DNA of 64,000 nucleotides from Bacteroidota bacterium. Lineage in GTDB: Bacteria > Bacteroidota > Bacteroidia > Chitinophagales > JADIYW01. The stretch is taken from positions 21,036 through 85,035 of the forward strand of contig JAQBNI010000093.1 of NCBI GenBank assembly GCA_028288625.1, in the 5' to 3' direction. The notes beneath the pieces were generated by a model. The model ran no database searches. It was not told where the DNA came from and saw only the letters and a program-made list of their open reading frames with translations. Below, in pieces: positions 7,828-16,248 of the stretch (positions are counted from its first letter, which is position 1; each line of letters opens with the position of its first letter). The translations under genes and the position numbers were made by a program.

Positions 7828-9345
7828 ATGAAGTATCAGAAAATAACAACACTGGGTCAGCTGAAAAAATCTGGATATAAACCGAAATCCATTAAGCAGG
7901 AATTGCGGGATAACCTGGTAGAGCGGCTGAAGTCGCATAAAAAAACATTCGACAAGATCGTAGGATTTGATACAACGGTGATTCCAGATGTGGAACGCGC
8001 AATTTTATCCAAGCACAATATTTTATTACTGGGTTTGCGCGGACAGGCAAAGACGCGCATGGCGAGGCAAATGGTGAATTTACTGGATGAATATATTCCG
8101 ATTGTTGCGGGCAGCGAAATACTGGATGATCCTTTTCAGCCATTGTCAGTTTTTGCAAAAAATTTAATTGAAATAAATGGAGATGAAACTCCGATTGCCT
8201 GGGTGCATCGTGATGAGCGCTTCGGAGAAAAACTGGCAACGCCGGATGTTACTGTAGCGGATCTGATTGGCGATGTAGATCCGATAAAAGCAGCAACGCA
8301 AAAATTGCATTACGCCGATGAGCGCGTGTTGCATTTTGGCATTATCCCGCGATGTAATCGAAGTATTTTTGTCATCAATGAGCTGCCCGATCTTCAGGCA
8401 CGAATCCAGGTTGCGCTGTTTAATTTACTGGAAGAAGGCGATTTGCAGATCCGAGGATTCAAGCTCCGTTTTCCATTGGATATTTTATTTGTGTTTACGG
8501 CAAACCCGGAAGATTATACAAACCGTGGAAGTATCGTAACGCCTTTAAAAGACAGAATTGAATCGCAGATCCTTACACATTACCCGAAAACAATCGAAGA
8601 TGCGAGACAAATCACAGCGCAGGAATCAAAATTATCAAAAGAACAGGTAGAGAATATTGTTGTTCCTGACTTAGTGAAGGATTTGGTGGAACATATAGCA
8701 TTTGCTGCACGCGACAGCGAATTTGTAGATGAGAAAAGCGGGGTGTCTGCGCGGTTGACAATTTCTGCAATGGAAAATTTGGTGAGTACTGCTGAGCGCA
8801 GGGCGCTGATGAATAATGAAAAGCAAACGGTCGTGCGGATCTCTGATCTCGCCGGTGTTTTTCCTGCCATTACCGGAAAAATTGAAATGGTATATGAAGG
8901 AGAACAGGAAGGTCCGGTACGCGTTGCGCAGAATATTTTAGACAAAGCGATCCGCAATTTATTTGTGCAATATTTTCCGAACCCGAGCAAGCCTAAAAAA
9001 AGAAAATCACAGCAGGAAGAGGTGCTGGTGTTTAATACGGTGAGAAAATATTTTGAAGACGGAAATGTCGTTGATCTGCTCACCGATGTTCCTGAAAAAG
9101 AGTATGAAGAAAATTTAGATAAAGTGACCGGCTTACGTGACCTGGTATTAAGTAAAATACAAGGTGTAAAAAAGATCGAATTGAATATATGGATGGAATT
9201 TGTGCTGCATGGCATGGCGGCGTATTCTTTGTTGAGTAAATTCCAGTTGGAACAAGGAAATAAGTTTACGGATATTACTTCCGCGATGTTCAATTTTGCA
9301 AGAGAAGAAGATGTGGATGATGATTTGAAAGAGCTCTTTAAATAA
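7828..9345 (+). CDS. MoxR/ChlI-type AAA+ ATPase
   Basis: A 505-residue AAA+ protein. The Walker A motif is GLRGQAKT (69-76). The Walker B region is replaced in part by FVINELPDL, followed by a block resembling magnesium chelatase subunit I (VALFNLLEEG, FTANPEDYTNRG, PLKDRI). MoxR-family ATPases act as chaperone or assembly motors on partner proteins, usually with a VWA protein such as the one at 6162. The C-terminal 150 residues, after a KPKKRK stretch, are not recognised. It probably forms one transcript with the two preceding genes. Confidence 0.88.
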   Translation: MKYQKITTLGQLKKSGYKPKSIKQELRDNLVERLKSHKKTFDKIVGFDTTVIPDVERAILSKHNILLLGLRGQAKTRMARQMVNLLDEYIPIVAGSEILDDPFQPLSVFAKNLIEINGDETPIAWVHRDERFGEKLATPDVTVADLIGDVDPIKAATQKLHYADERVLHFGIIPRCNRSIFVINELPDLQARIQVALFNLLEEGDLQIRGFKLRFPLDILFVFTANPEDYTNRGSIVTPLKDRIESQILTHYPKTIEDARQITAQESKLSKEQVENIVVPDLVKDLVEHIAFAARDSEFVDEKSGVSARLTISAMENLVSTAERRALMNNEKQTVVRISDLAGVFPAITGKIEMVYEGEQEGPVRVAQNILDKAIRNLFVQYFPNPSKPKKRKSQQEEVLVFNTVRKYFEDGNVVDLLTDVPEKEYEENLDKVTGLRDLVLSKIQGVKKIELNIWMEFVLHGMAAYSLLSKFQLEQGNKFTDITSAMFNFAREEDVDDDLKELFK

Positions 9346-9351
9346 TGTTTG

Positions 9352-9858
9352 CTATCCCTTCAGTAACGCTTGCTTTATTTTACTATCCTTCGGTTTTTTT
9401 CCGACATACATATTGAAAATAGTTTCTGCGAATAATTTACCATCCTTATTAGAATAAATTTCTCTTTCATTCTTATAAAGTTTCAACTCCCCGGACGGCG
9501 AGTAATAGATGTCGATCGTGTCTTTATACTGCACGCCCGATTTTTCAATTACACTTCTCATTTCCTCTAAAGGTTTCTGCTGTTGGTGATATAAATTGCC
9601 GAGACCTTCCTTCATCCCGTTCTGAATATTCTCGCTCACTGCTTTTGAAGTTGCGAGCGGTGTAATGATCTGCATACGTAAGCTTCTTTCCACCTTGCTT
9701 TCTATCGCAGTTTTTTCATCACGGATCGGCGTTTCTGAATAAAGCGAAATAATATAAGTTTGAATAAAAAATTTGGTGCGGATGGCAGCTCCGTTTAAAG
9801 TCAGTTCTTTATTATTTAAGCTGATCTTTTGCGGCAATTCGATTCCTGCAAGTTTCAT
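9352..9858 (-). CDS. Chalcone isomerase-like protein
   Basis: A 168-residue protein matching the bacterial chalcone_3 / chalcone isomerase-like fold: it opens with a short strand (AGIELPQKI), then LNGAAIRTKFFIQTYIISLY, and ends with a conserved Phe-rich helix (FAETIFNMYVG). Bacterial members are not flavonoid enzymes and may bind fatty acids. Most relatives have a signal peptide; here an in-frame TAA lies two codons before the ATG, so no export signal is encoded. It converges on the MoxR gene with a 6-base gap. Confidence 0.7.
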   Translation of the reverse strand: MKLAGIELPQKISLNNKELTLNGAAIRTKFFIQTYIISLYSETPIRDEKTAIESKVERSLRMQIITPLATSKAVSENIQNGMKEGLGNLYHQQQKPLEEMRSVIEKSGVQYKDTIDIYYSPSGELKLYKNEREIYSNKDGKLFAETIFNMYVGKKPKDSKIKQALLKG

Positions 9859-9890
9859 AGTTTATTTTTTTATAATTTCATTTCAATGTG

Positions 9891-9932
9891 GCCGCCTTGC
9901 GGCAATATTCCAGCGGACAAGTATGCCGCTGG
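9891..9932. repeat. Double GC-rich hairpin element
   Basis: Two perfect inverted repeats lie side by side: GCCGC-CTT-GCGGC (9891-9903) and CCAGCGG-(9 nt)-CCGCTGG (9910-9932). They are far richer in G+C than the flanks and lie between the GNAT pseudogene and the chalcone-isomerase-like gene. No U-run follows on either strand, so this looks like a REP-type or mobile repeat remnant rather than a simple terminator. Confidence 0.6.
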
Positions 9933-9940
9933 AGCATCTT

Positions 9941-10496
9941 TCATAATTTTGATCTAACAATTACTTTTCGTTCGCTTGGTCGCGCAACTTCTTTAAACCC
10001 TGCTTTAAGATAGGCGTTTAAAGTACCTGTAAAGATGAATGGCGCCGGCGATTCTTTTTCTACATTATTCGGGTAACCTTCTATCCACTTTGCGCCTTGT
10101 TGCTTTGTATATTTTTTGGCGAATTTCAACAACTCAACAGAATACCCTTTTCTCCTGTATTCCTTCGCAATAAAAAAACAGGTAACAGACCACACAGGCA
10201 GTTCATCGATGCGTTTCATCGTTCTTGTCTTTTCCAGCTGCGGATAATTTTCCCGCGGTTCCCAGCACACCATCCCACCGCTTTTTCACCTTCATACAAT
10301 AATATTCCCGTGATAGTTTTTTTTCAGCGATCGATCTGATCAGTTTTTTATTTCCGTCGCCTTTATTAGCCGCAAAATCTTTCCTTCCCAATTTCCACCA
10401 CATGCACCAGCATCCGCCGCACGCGCCGTTGCTGCCGAAAAGAATTTCAAAATCTTTCCAGGTTTCTTTTGTCAGCGGCTTATAAGAAGTTTTCAT
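9941..10496 (-). pseudogene. GNAT family N-acetyltransferase, two frameshifts
   Basis: The N-terminal part begins at 10496 (KPLTKETWKDFEILFG, then a Cys/Gly/Trp-rich segment typical of a Bacteroidota/Firmicutes GNAT family). The C-terminal part ends at 9941 and carries VWSVTCFFI, the acetyl-CoA loop region YRRKGYSVELL and GTLNAYLKAGFKEV. The frame changes twice. Adding one A to the run of eight (10317-10324 on the + strand as T) and one G to the GGG at 10261-10263 restores one continuous reading frame through ITGILLYEGEKAVGWCA and EPRENYP. It is either a young pseudogene or carries two uncorrected sequencing indels. It starts 1 base after the tdk stop. Confidence 0.8.
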
Positions 10497-10497
10497 T

Positions 10498-11076
10498 TTA
10501 TTTAATTTCACTTCCTTTTCGGAAACATTCCCTGCAACGCGGTTCATACGTTTCTTTTTCTCCCAGCAAAACCTTCGTATCGCTTTCCACCAATCGGTAC
10601 GAATGATTCGCCAGCGCGCCGCATCGCACACAGATCGCATGCACCTTTGTAATGTATTCAGCGCGTGCAAGTAATGCAGGAACAGGACCAAATGGATTAC
10701 CTAAATAATCCATATCTAATCCGGCGACGATTACGCGAATGCCTTTATTTGCTAATGTTTCGCATACTTCCGGCAATCCCTCATCAAAAAACTGCGCCTC
10801 ATCCACGCCAACAACATCAACATCGCTGGAAAGCAATAAAATATTTTGCGAACTGCTTACCGGCGTGCTTAAGATCGTATTTGAATCATGCGAGACAACA
10901 TGCGTTTCATGATAACGCGTATCGATCATCGGTTTAAAAATTTCTACATTTAAATTCGCGATTTTTGCGCGTTTTAATCTGCGAATTAATTCTTCGGTCT
11001 TTCCTGAAAACATAGAACCGCATATCACTTCGATCCACCCTATTTTAGACTTATTAACATTTGGTTCTAAAAACAT
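10498..11076 (-). CDS. tdk: Thymidine kinase
   Basis: Phosphorylates thymidine to dTMP in the pyrimidine salvage pathway. The 192-residue type II (TK1-like) enzyme shows the P-loop GSMFSGKT (20-27), the Walker B-like VDEAQFFD (91-98) and a structural zinc site made by Cys149/Cys152 (CVRC) and Cys181/Cys184 (CREC). The GNAT gene follows immediately. Upstream, a 51-base gap separates it from the divergent acidic protein gene. Confidence 0.96.
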   Translation of the reverse strand: MFLEPNVNKSKIGWIEVICGSMFSGKTEELIRRLKRAKIANLNVEIFKPMIDTRYHETHVVSHDSNTILSTPVSSSQNILLLSSDVDVVGVDEAQFFDEGLPEVCETLANKGIRVIVAGLDMDYLGNPFGPVPALLARAEYITKVHAICVRCGALANHSYRLVESDTKVLLGEKETYEPRCRECFRKGSEIK

Positions 11077-11127
11077 TTATAAACTTTAAGTTTTACCTTT
11101 TAATTTCGGGACAAATTACTAAAACAG

Positions 11128-12504
11128 ATGGAAATAAGGAACGCTTTGCAGAAAATTGAGAACTATTTGACCGTAGTTTCTAACCTCAATAAGACGATCT
11201 TGTCTGAAGGTACAATGTCACGCGATGAATTATTGTTGATGAAAAAATATCTGTACACAAGTATAGATAGAATTGAAGATATAGAGCGCCTTTTAATTAT
11301 TGACCGCAAAGATGAAAAATCATTTACACCAACTGAAACGATTATAGAAAGTTATGTTCCGCCAAAAGCGAAAGAGATCGTGGAAGTGCCGGAAAATACA
11401 CATATAGAAGAAGCAGAGGCTACTTTAAGCAGCCCGGAAATATTGGAAGTAGAAGCTGCACTCGAAGAGATTCATGCAGAAATTGAAAAGGAAGAATCTG
11501 AAGTGGTTGGTGAAATTGATCAGGTAAAAACACCTGAAGAAAATATTGAAGTTGAAATGCTGCAAGCTCCGGTAATGGAAGAAGAAGTTGAAAAGGAAGA
11601 AACGCAAATTTCTACTTTTGAGATTTTACCGGTTATCGAAAATATTATTACGGAAGATTTCGCGGTTGACAATATTATCACTGAAGATTTTGCAGTTGAT
11701 AATATTATTACGGAAGATTTTGCAGTGGATGAATTAAAGCAAACAGAATTAATTCCTGCACCGGAAATTAAAGCAGAAGAAAAGCCTCTTGTCGTTAATG
11801 AAGTGAAAGAAGAAGTTAGAGAAATTCCTTTCATTAATAAAATTGAAAAAGACGAAGAAACAATTGCTGCAAAATTCGGTGAAAATAAATCCCTGACATT
11901 TGCAGAGGAAATGGCAAATAAGAAAAGCGAAACTTCATTTTTTGAACAGTTTAAGGAAAAGTTAGCGACAGTAACACAGCCTCAGCTCTTTGAAATGTTT
12001 GATGATCATAAAGAAGAGTTACATGAAACATTTTCTTCACCGGAACCTTTAACCAACAATTTTGAAAAGAACACCGGTTATGCTAATGAAACAGTTTTAG
12101 TAGCAGAAAAAGAGGTGGAAACTATAGTAGAGCACCTGACGCCGTCTTCTTTAAATGACATTTTCAAACCTCAGACAGTAGTTGAAAAACCGCAACCAAT
12201 TTTAGAAAAGCCGGTTGTGGTTCCTGAAGTAAAGTCGCAAACAGTTGTTGAAAATGTAAATGCAAAGATCAGCAAAACATTTAGTGAGTCGATTGCTTTA
12301 AATGATAAGTTTATTTTTGTGCGTGAATTGTTTGGTAATCAGTTTGCTGAATATGAAAATGGGTTAAAGCAATTGGATGCATTAAGCTCGTTTTCTGCTG
12401 CAGAAAGCTATTGTAGAGAGAACCTGTGGAATAAATTTAAATGGAATGAAAAGCCAGTTGCGGTGGATCGCTTTATGGAGTTATTACAAAAAAGATTTGA
12501 TTGA
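11128..12504 (+). CDS. Acidic low-complexity protein with conserved C-terminal domain
   Basis: A 458-residue Glu-rich protein without signal or membrane segments. Residues 1-65 look helical, 70-390 are acidic low-complexity sequence rich in E, V, P and T, and 395-458 form a compact domain (NDKFIFVRELFG, then AAESYCRENLWNKFKW). That C-terminal block resembles one I associate with uncharacterised Bacteroidota proteins; no function is known. Within the acidic part the decamer NIITEDFAVD occurs three times in a row (residues 172-201). The gene ends at a strong terminator. Possible roles as a scaffold or an interaction hub are speculation. Confidence 0.75.
   Translation: MEIRNALQKIENYLTVVSNLNKTILSEGTMSRDELLLMKKYLYTSIDRIEDIERLLIIDRKDEKSFTPTETIIESYVPPKAKEIVEVPENTHIEEAEATLSSPEILEVEAALEEIHAEIEKEESEVVGEIDQVKTPEENIEVEMLQAPVMEEEVEKEETQISTFEILPVIENIITEDFAVDNIITEDFAVDNIITEDFAVDELKQTELIPAPEIKAEEKPLVVNEVKEEVREIPFINKIEKDEETIAAKFGENKSLTFAEEMANKKSETSFFEQFKEKLATVTQPQLFEMFDDHKEELHETFSSPEPLTNNFEKNTGYANETVLVAEKEVETIVEHLTPSSLNDIFKPQTVVEKPQPILEKPVVVPEVKSQTVVENVNAKISKTFSESIALNDKFIFVRELFGNQFAEYENGLKQLDALSSFSAAESYCRENLWNKFKWNEKPVAVDRFMELLQKRFD
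11641..11730 (+). repeat. Three tandem 30-bp units inside a coding region
   Basis: Units 11641-11670, 11671-11700 and 11701-11730 each encode NIITEDFAVD. They differ at a few mostly silent positions. The unit is an exact multiple of three, so copy number can change without frameshift. Confidence 0.9.
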
Positions 12505-12523
12505 GAATCATAAATAGCAATTG

Positions 12524-12552
12524 AACGCTTCCATTTTTGGAAGCGTTTTTTA
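12524..12552 (+). terminator. Rho-independent terminator after the acidic protein gene
   Basis: A 9-bp perfect stem AACGCTTCC / GGAAGCGTT (12524-12532, 12539-12547) with loop ATTTTT is followed by a T-run. It lies 20 bases after the stop and separates this gene from convergent waaA. Confidence 0.9.
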
Positions 12553-13725
12553 TTTTAAAATTTCTGAGACGATTTTTTCCGAACTATTATTTTGCTCATC
12601 AAAATAATTTTCAAGCTTCTCTTTAATCACTGTTCGCAATTCGCTGTTATCCAGTAATAATTTTATTTTTTCTTCAAACTCACTATAATTACGAATTGGG
12701 AAAGCCGTATGAATATTTACCAGGTCAACAGTTTCTTCAAACTTCAAATAGTTCGTTCCGAAAATTGTTGGAATGCCGTACACTGCAGCTTCCGAAACAT
12801 TGTGTACAGTTTTTTCCAGTCCGCCCCCGATAAAAGCAAGATCCGCAAATCGATAAGCATATTTTAATATTCCCTTTTTATCTAAAAATAATATGCGCGG
12901 ATTTCTTTCCCCTTCATACTTGCTGTAACGGAAGATCTTTTGTCCAAATATCTTTTCCAGCGTGCGCTTTCTATCTTTATCATATTCATGCGGTGCAATG
13001 ATCACTTTTAAATGGAGATACTGCAATTCATTTTTTCTGAAAAATTCTCCCATCATTCGTTCTTCCTCCTGCCAGCTGCTTCCTAAAATAATTACAAAGC
13101 TATTAGCGCAGAAATGTGTCAGTGTGTCGTCTTCAAATTTATATTCGCGGTTTTCACAAACGCGTTCCAGTTTTGTATTGTATGTTGACGCATCAAATAT
13201 TTTTGTAAAGAACTTGTAAGCATTGTCCAGATATCTTTGATAGAAATAATTTCGCTCCTGTTTCAAATTTGAATTCACGAGATATGAAGGAATATTTTTT
13301 TCTTTCAAAGTGGAAAGTATATTCCACCATACTTCGTTCCTGATAAATATTGCGAAGAAAGGTTGAAGAATATTGAGCATTTTTTTTGCATTCGTACGGG
13401 TATCTAATGGAAAATAAAAAAAAACATCCGCCAAGCCGGATTGATAATAATGCTCGTAACCGGATGGAGAAAAAAAACTTACTGCAATCGCTAAATCAGG
13501 TCGCATTTTTCTGATCGCTTCAATTACGGGAATTGCCTGTTCAAATTCGCCTGCGGACGCACAATGGATCCAGCAATATGGCTTTTGTTTTGGAACTTTA
13601 TCTTTTAAGTCTCTGAACCAGTCTTTTCTCACATTTACCCATTTTCGCGCTTTTTCGTTAAAAAAAGCGGCAAAATGCATGAAAATGCCATAAAAACAGA
13701 TGAAGAGCGAATAATAAAAAGCCAT
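12550..13725 (-). CDS. waaA: 3-deoxy-D-manno-octulosonic acid (Kdo) transferase
   Basis: Adds Kdo to lipid A precursor at the cytoplasmic face of the inner membrane, a step of LPS core assembly. The 391 residues fit this GT30 enzyme. Visible are an N-terminal membrane-anchoring segment (about 3-22), the family motif WIHCASAGEFEQ (52-63), SFFSPSGYEHY, the acceptor-side Glu in IRNEVWW, and the C-terminal nucleotide-sugar-binding part with FIGGGLEKTVHNVSEAAVYG. Divergent from the UDP-sugar dehydrogenase gene. Confidence 0.95.
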   Translation of the reverse strand: MAFYYSLFICFYGIFMHFAAFFNEKARKWVNVRKDWFRDLKDKVPKQKPYCWIHCASAGEFEQAIPVIEAIRKMRPDLAIAVSFFSPSGYEHYYQSGLADVFFYFPLDTRTNAKKMLNILQPFFAIFIRNEVWWNILSTLKEKNIPSYLVNSNLKQERNYFYQRYLDNAYKFFTKIFDASTYNTKLERVCENREYKFEDDTLTHFCANSFVIILGSSWQEEERMMGEFFRKNELQYLHLKVIIAPHEYDKDRKRTLEKIFGQKIFRYSKYEGERNPRILFLDKKGILKYAYRFADLAFIGGGLEKTVHNVSEAAVYGIPTIFGTNYLKFEETVDLVNIHTAFPIRNYSEFEEKIKLLLDNSELRTVIKEKLENYFDEQNNSSEKIVSEILK

Positions 13726-13823
13726 AATTTGGAGAATTAATTAATGGGATGCAACGAAGCGGAAATTTAAGCAAACTTATTATTTGTTAACCGATTACAC
13801 TAAAATTAGACCTAAAGTTTTCG

Positions 13824-13831
13824 TATTTTTG
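13824..13831 (+). promoter_or_regulatory. -7 box of the polysaccharide segment
   Basis: TATTTTTG matches TAnnTTTG exactly, 17 bases before the dehydrogenase ATG. No -33 element at ideal spacing is visible. Confidence 0.5.
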
Positions 13832-13848
13832 CTGTTCGGAGAAGTAAA

Positions 13849-15156
13849 ATGACTGATTCACAACACTTTATTGCCAATTTTACTAAAAAAGATAAGATAA
13901 TCGGAGTAATTGGCTTAGGTTATGTTGGCTTGCCAATTGCATTAGAACTGGCTAAGAAATTTAAGGTGATCGGTTTTGATATCAACCAAAGCCGGGTGGA
14001 TATGATGCAAAAGCAAAACGATCCGAGTAACGAATTGCCTCAAACAGCTTTCCGGGATTGTGACATTACTTTTACAGCGGATACTGAGATTTTAAAAAAG
14101 GCAACATTTTATATTGTTGCAGTTCCAACTCCTGTTGATGAACATAATGTGCCTGATTTGAATCCGTTGACGAAGGCATCTATTACCATCGGGAAAGTGA
14201 TTAAGAAAGGGGATTACGTGGTGTTTGAATCTACGGTTTACCCGGGTTGCACAGAAGAAGATTGTGTGCCGCTGATCGAGCAGCATTCCGGTTTAAAATA
14301 TAAAGAGGATTTTAAAGTAGGTTATTCCCCGGAAAGAATTAATCCCGGTGATAAATTACATACGCTTACAAAAATAACGAAGATCGTTTCGGGTTGTGAT
14401 GAAGAGGCGTTGGAAAATATTGCAGCCGTTTATGACGCGATCATTGAGCCGGGAGTATTTAAGGCAACTTCTATTAAAGTAGCGGAAGCCGCAAAGGTCA
14501 TTGAAAATACACAGCGCGATTTAAATATTGCATTGATGAACGAACTGTCTCAGATATTCAGTTTGATGAATATTGATACTTCTGATGTACTTGAAGCTGC
14601 AGGAACGAAATGGAATTTTTTAAAATTTCAACCCGGACTCGTTGGCGGACATTGCATCGGCGTGGATCCTTATTATCTCACTTATAAATCGAATGAGTTG
14701 GGATATAAGCCGCAGATCATTTTGAGTGGAAGAAGTATCAACGACGGCATGCCGCATTATATTGCAAAGAAGGTGGTGCGTTCACTGCTGGGTAAAGGAA
14801 AAAATCCTTCGCAGTGTCGCGCGCTGATCATGGGTGCTACGTTTAAAGAAAATGTAACGGATATTCGCAATTCAAAAGTATTCGATCTTTATCGGGAGTT
14901 GCAGGATTATCATGTGGAAGTAGAAATGACGGATCCCTTTGCAAGTGCACAGGAAGTACATGAAGAATATAATGTTGACCTGAAGAAAGAAGCAACAGGC
15001 AAATATGATGTGATCATTGTGGCAGTTCCGCATGATGCTTATAAACAACTGGAGGAGAATTATTTTCTTAACTTAGCAAAGGAAGATGGTATTTTAGTTG
15101 ACATAAAAAATTTATACAAGTCGAAAATCTCTACGTTATCGTATTGGACGTTATGA
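13849..15156 (+). CDS. UDP-N-acetylhexosamine 6-dehydrogenase (nucleotide sugar dehydrogenase)
   Basis: NAD-dependent four-electron oxidation of a UDP-sugar to the uronate, for surface polysaccharide synthesis. The 435 residues contain the Rossmann motif VIGLGYVGLP (20-29), the central helix with KVAEAAKVIENTQRDLNIAL, and the catalytic cysteine in GGHCIGVDPYYLTYK near residue 268. The sequence is closer to the WbpA/TviB/WbpO group (UDP-GlcNAc or UDP-GalNAc) than to UDP-glucose dehydrogenase, but the substrate cannot be fixed by eye. Its stop overlaps the rfbB start as ATGA. Confidence 0.92.
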   Translation: MTDSQHFIANFTKKDKIIGVIGLGYVGLPIALELAKKFKVIGFDINQSRVDMMQKQNDPSNELPQTAFRDCDITFTADTEILKKATFYIVAVPTPVDEHNVPDLNPLTKASITIGKVIKKGDYVVFESTVYPGCTEEDCVPLIEQHSGLKYKEDFKVGYSPERINPGDKLHTLTKITKIVSGCDEEALENIAAVYDAIIEPGVFKATSIKVAEAAKVIENTQRDLNIALMNELSQIFSLMNIDTSDVLEAAGTKWNFLKFQPGLVGGHCIGVDPYYLTYKSNELGYKPQIILSGRSINDGMPHYIAKKVVRSLLGKGKNPSQCRALIMGATFKENVTDIRNSKVFDLYRELQDYHVEVEMTDPFASAQEVHEEYNVDLKKEATGKYDVIIVAVPHDAYKQLEENYFLNLAKEDGILVDIKNLYKSKISTLSYWTL

Positions 15157-16205
15157 AAACAATTTTAATTACAGGAGGCGCAGGCTTCATCGGTTCACAT
15201 GTAGTCAGGTTATTTGTCACTAAATATCCTGAATATACGATTGTGAATTTAGATAAGCTGACCTATGCCGGTAACCTGGAAAATCTTCGTGATGTGGAAG
15301 GCAAGCCGAATTATATTTTTGAAAAGGTAGATATTGTGGATGCTAAAGAAGTGGATCAGCTTTTTAATAAATATGCATTAGACGGCATCATTCATTTAGC
15401 AGCAGAATCTCATGTCGACCGCTCTATTGAAAGTCCGCTCGAATTTATTATGACGAATGTAGTTGGAACCGTCAACTTATTAAATGCTGCAAAAGATAAA
15501 TGGAAAAATGATTTTGCAGATAAAGTTTTTTATCATGTTTCTACCGATGAAGTTTACGGAAGCCTGGGTGAAACAGGATTCTTTACGGAAGCAACCGCTT
15601 ACGATCCGCAATCGCCATACTCCGCATCTAAAGCAAGCTCTGATCATTTTGTAAGAGCTTATCATAACACTTACGATTTACCAATTGTGATTTCAAATTG
15701 TTCTAACAATTACGGTTCTTACCAGTTTCCTGAAAAACTAATTCCGCTCTTCATCAACAATATTAAAAATAATAAATCTCTGCCTGTTTATGGCAAAGGA
15801 GATTATACAAGAGATTGGCTTTTTGTGGAAGATCATGCTGCTGCAATCGATGAGATTTATCACAAAGGAAAAAAAGGAGACACTTATAATATCGGTGGTT
15901 TCAATGAATGGAAAAATATCGATCTTATAAAATTATTATGTTCGGTGATGGACAGGAAATTAAACCGTGAAGAAGGAACCTCGGAAAAACTGATCACATA
16001 TGTGAAAGATCGCCCGGGACATGATAAGCGCTATGCGATCGATGCATCAAAAATAAATGAAGAATTGGGATGGAAGCCATCATTGCAATTCGAAACAGGA
16101 TTAGAGAAAACGGTAGACTGGTATTTAAGCAACGATGAATGGCTGAAACACGTCACTTCAGGAGAATACCTGAGTTATTACAAAAAGCAATATGAACCGG
16201 CTTAA
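15153..16205 (+). CDS. rfbB: dTDP-glucose 4,6-dehydratase
   Basis: Makes dTDP-4-keto-6-deoxyglucose, the precursor of rhamnose and other deoxysugars. The 350-residue extended SDR protein shows GGAGFIGSH at the N-terminus, HLAAESHVDRS, the catalytic STDEVYGS and YSASKAS (Tyr-xxx-Lys) motifs, NNYGSYQFPEKLIPL and RDWLFVEDH. I start at the ATG at 15153, which overlaps the preceding stop by two bases. rfbC lies three genes down; rfbA and rfbD are absent here. Confidence 0.96.
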   Translation: MKTILITGGAGFIGSHVVRLFVTKYPEYTIVNLDKLTYAGNLENLRDVEGKPNYIFEKVDIVDAKEVDQLFNKYALDGIIHLAAESHVDRSIESPLEFIMTNVVGTVNLLNAAKDKWKNDFADKVFYHVSTDEVYGSLGETGFFTEATAYDPQSPYSASKASSDHFVRAYHNTYDLPIVISNCSNNYGSYQFPEKLIPLFINNIKNNKSLPVYGKGDYTRDWLFVEDHAAAIDEIYHKGKKGDTYNIGGFNEWKNIDLIKLLCSVMDRKLNREEGTSEKLITYVKDRPGHDKRYAIDASKINEELGWKPSLQFETGLEKTVDWYLSNDEWLKHVTSGEYLSYYKKQYEPA

Positions 16206-16248
16206 GATGATCCGTAAATTCATCTCACGATATAAATAAAAAATTGAA

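Noticed and set aside
8580-9293. 237-codon open frame on the - strand
   Set aside because: It lies fully antisense to the MoxR gene, is Ser/Thr/Cys-rich in the way of a shadow frame, and has no domain-like features.
10203-10691. 162-codon - strand frame as a separate gene
   Set aside because: Its first 65 codons are antisense-phase shadow of tdk; only the part from 10496 is the true start of the broken GNAT gene.
11641-11730. CRISPR-like array
   Set aside because: The 30-bp units are directly adjacent without spacers and are coding; no cas genes are near.
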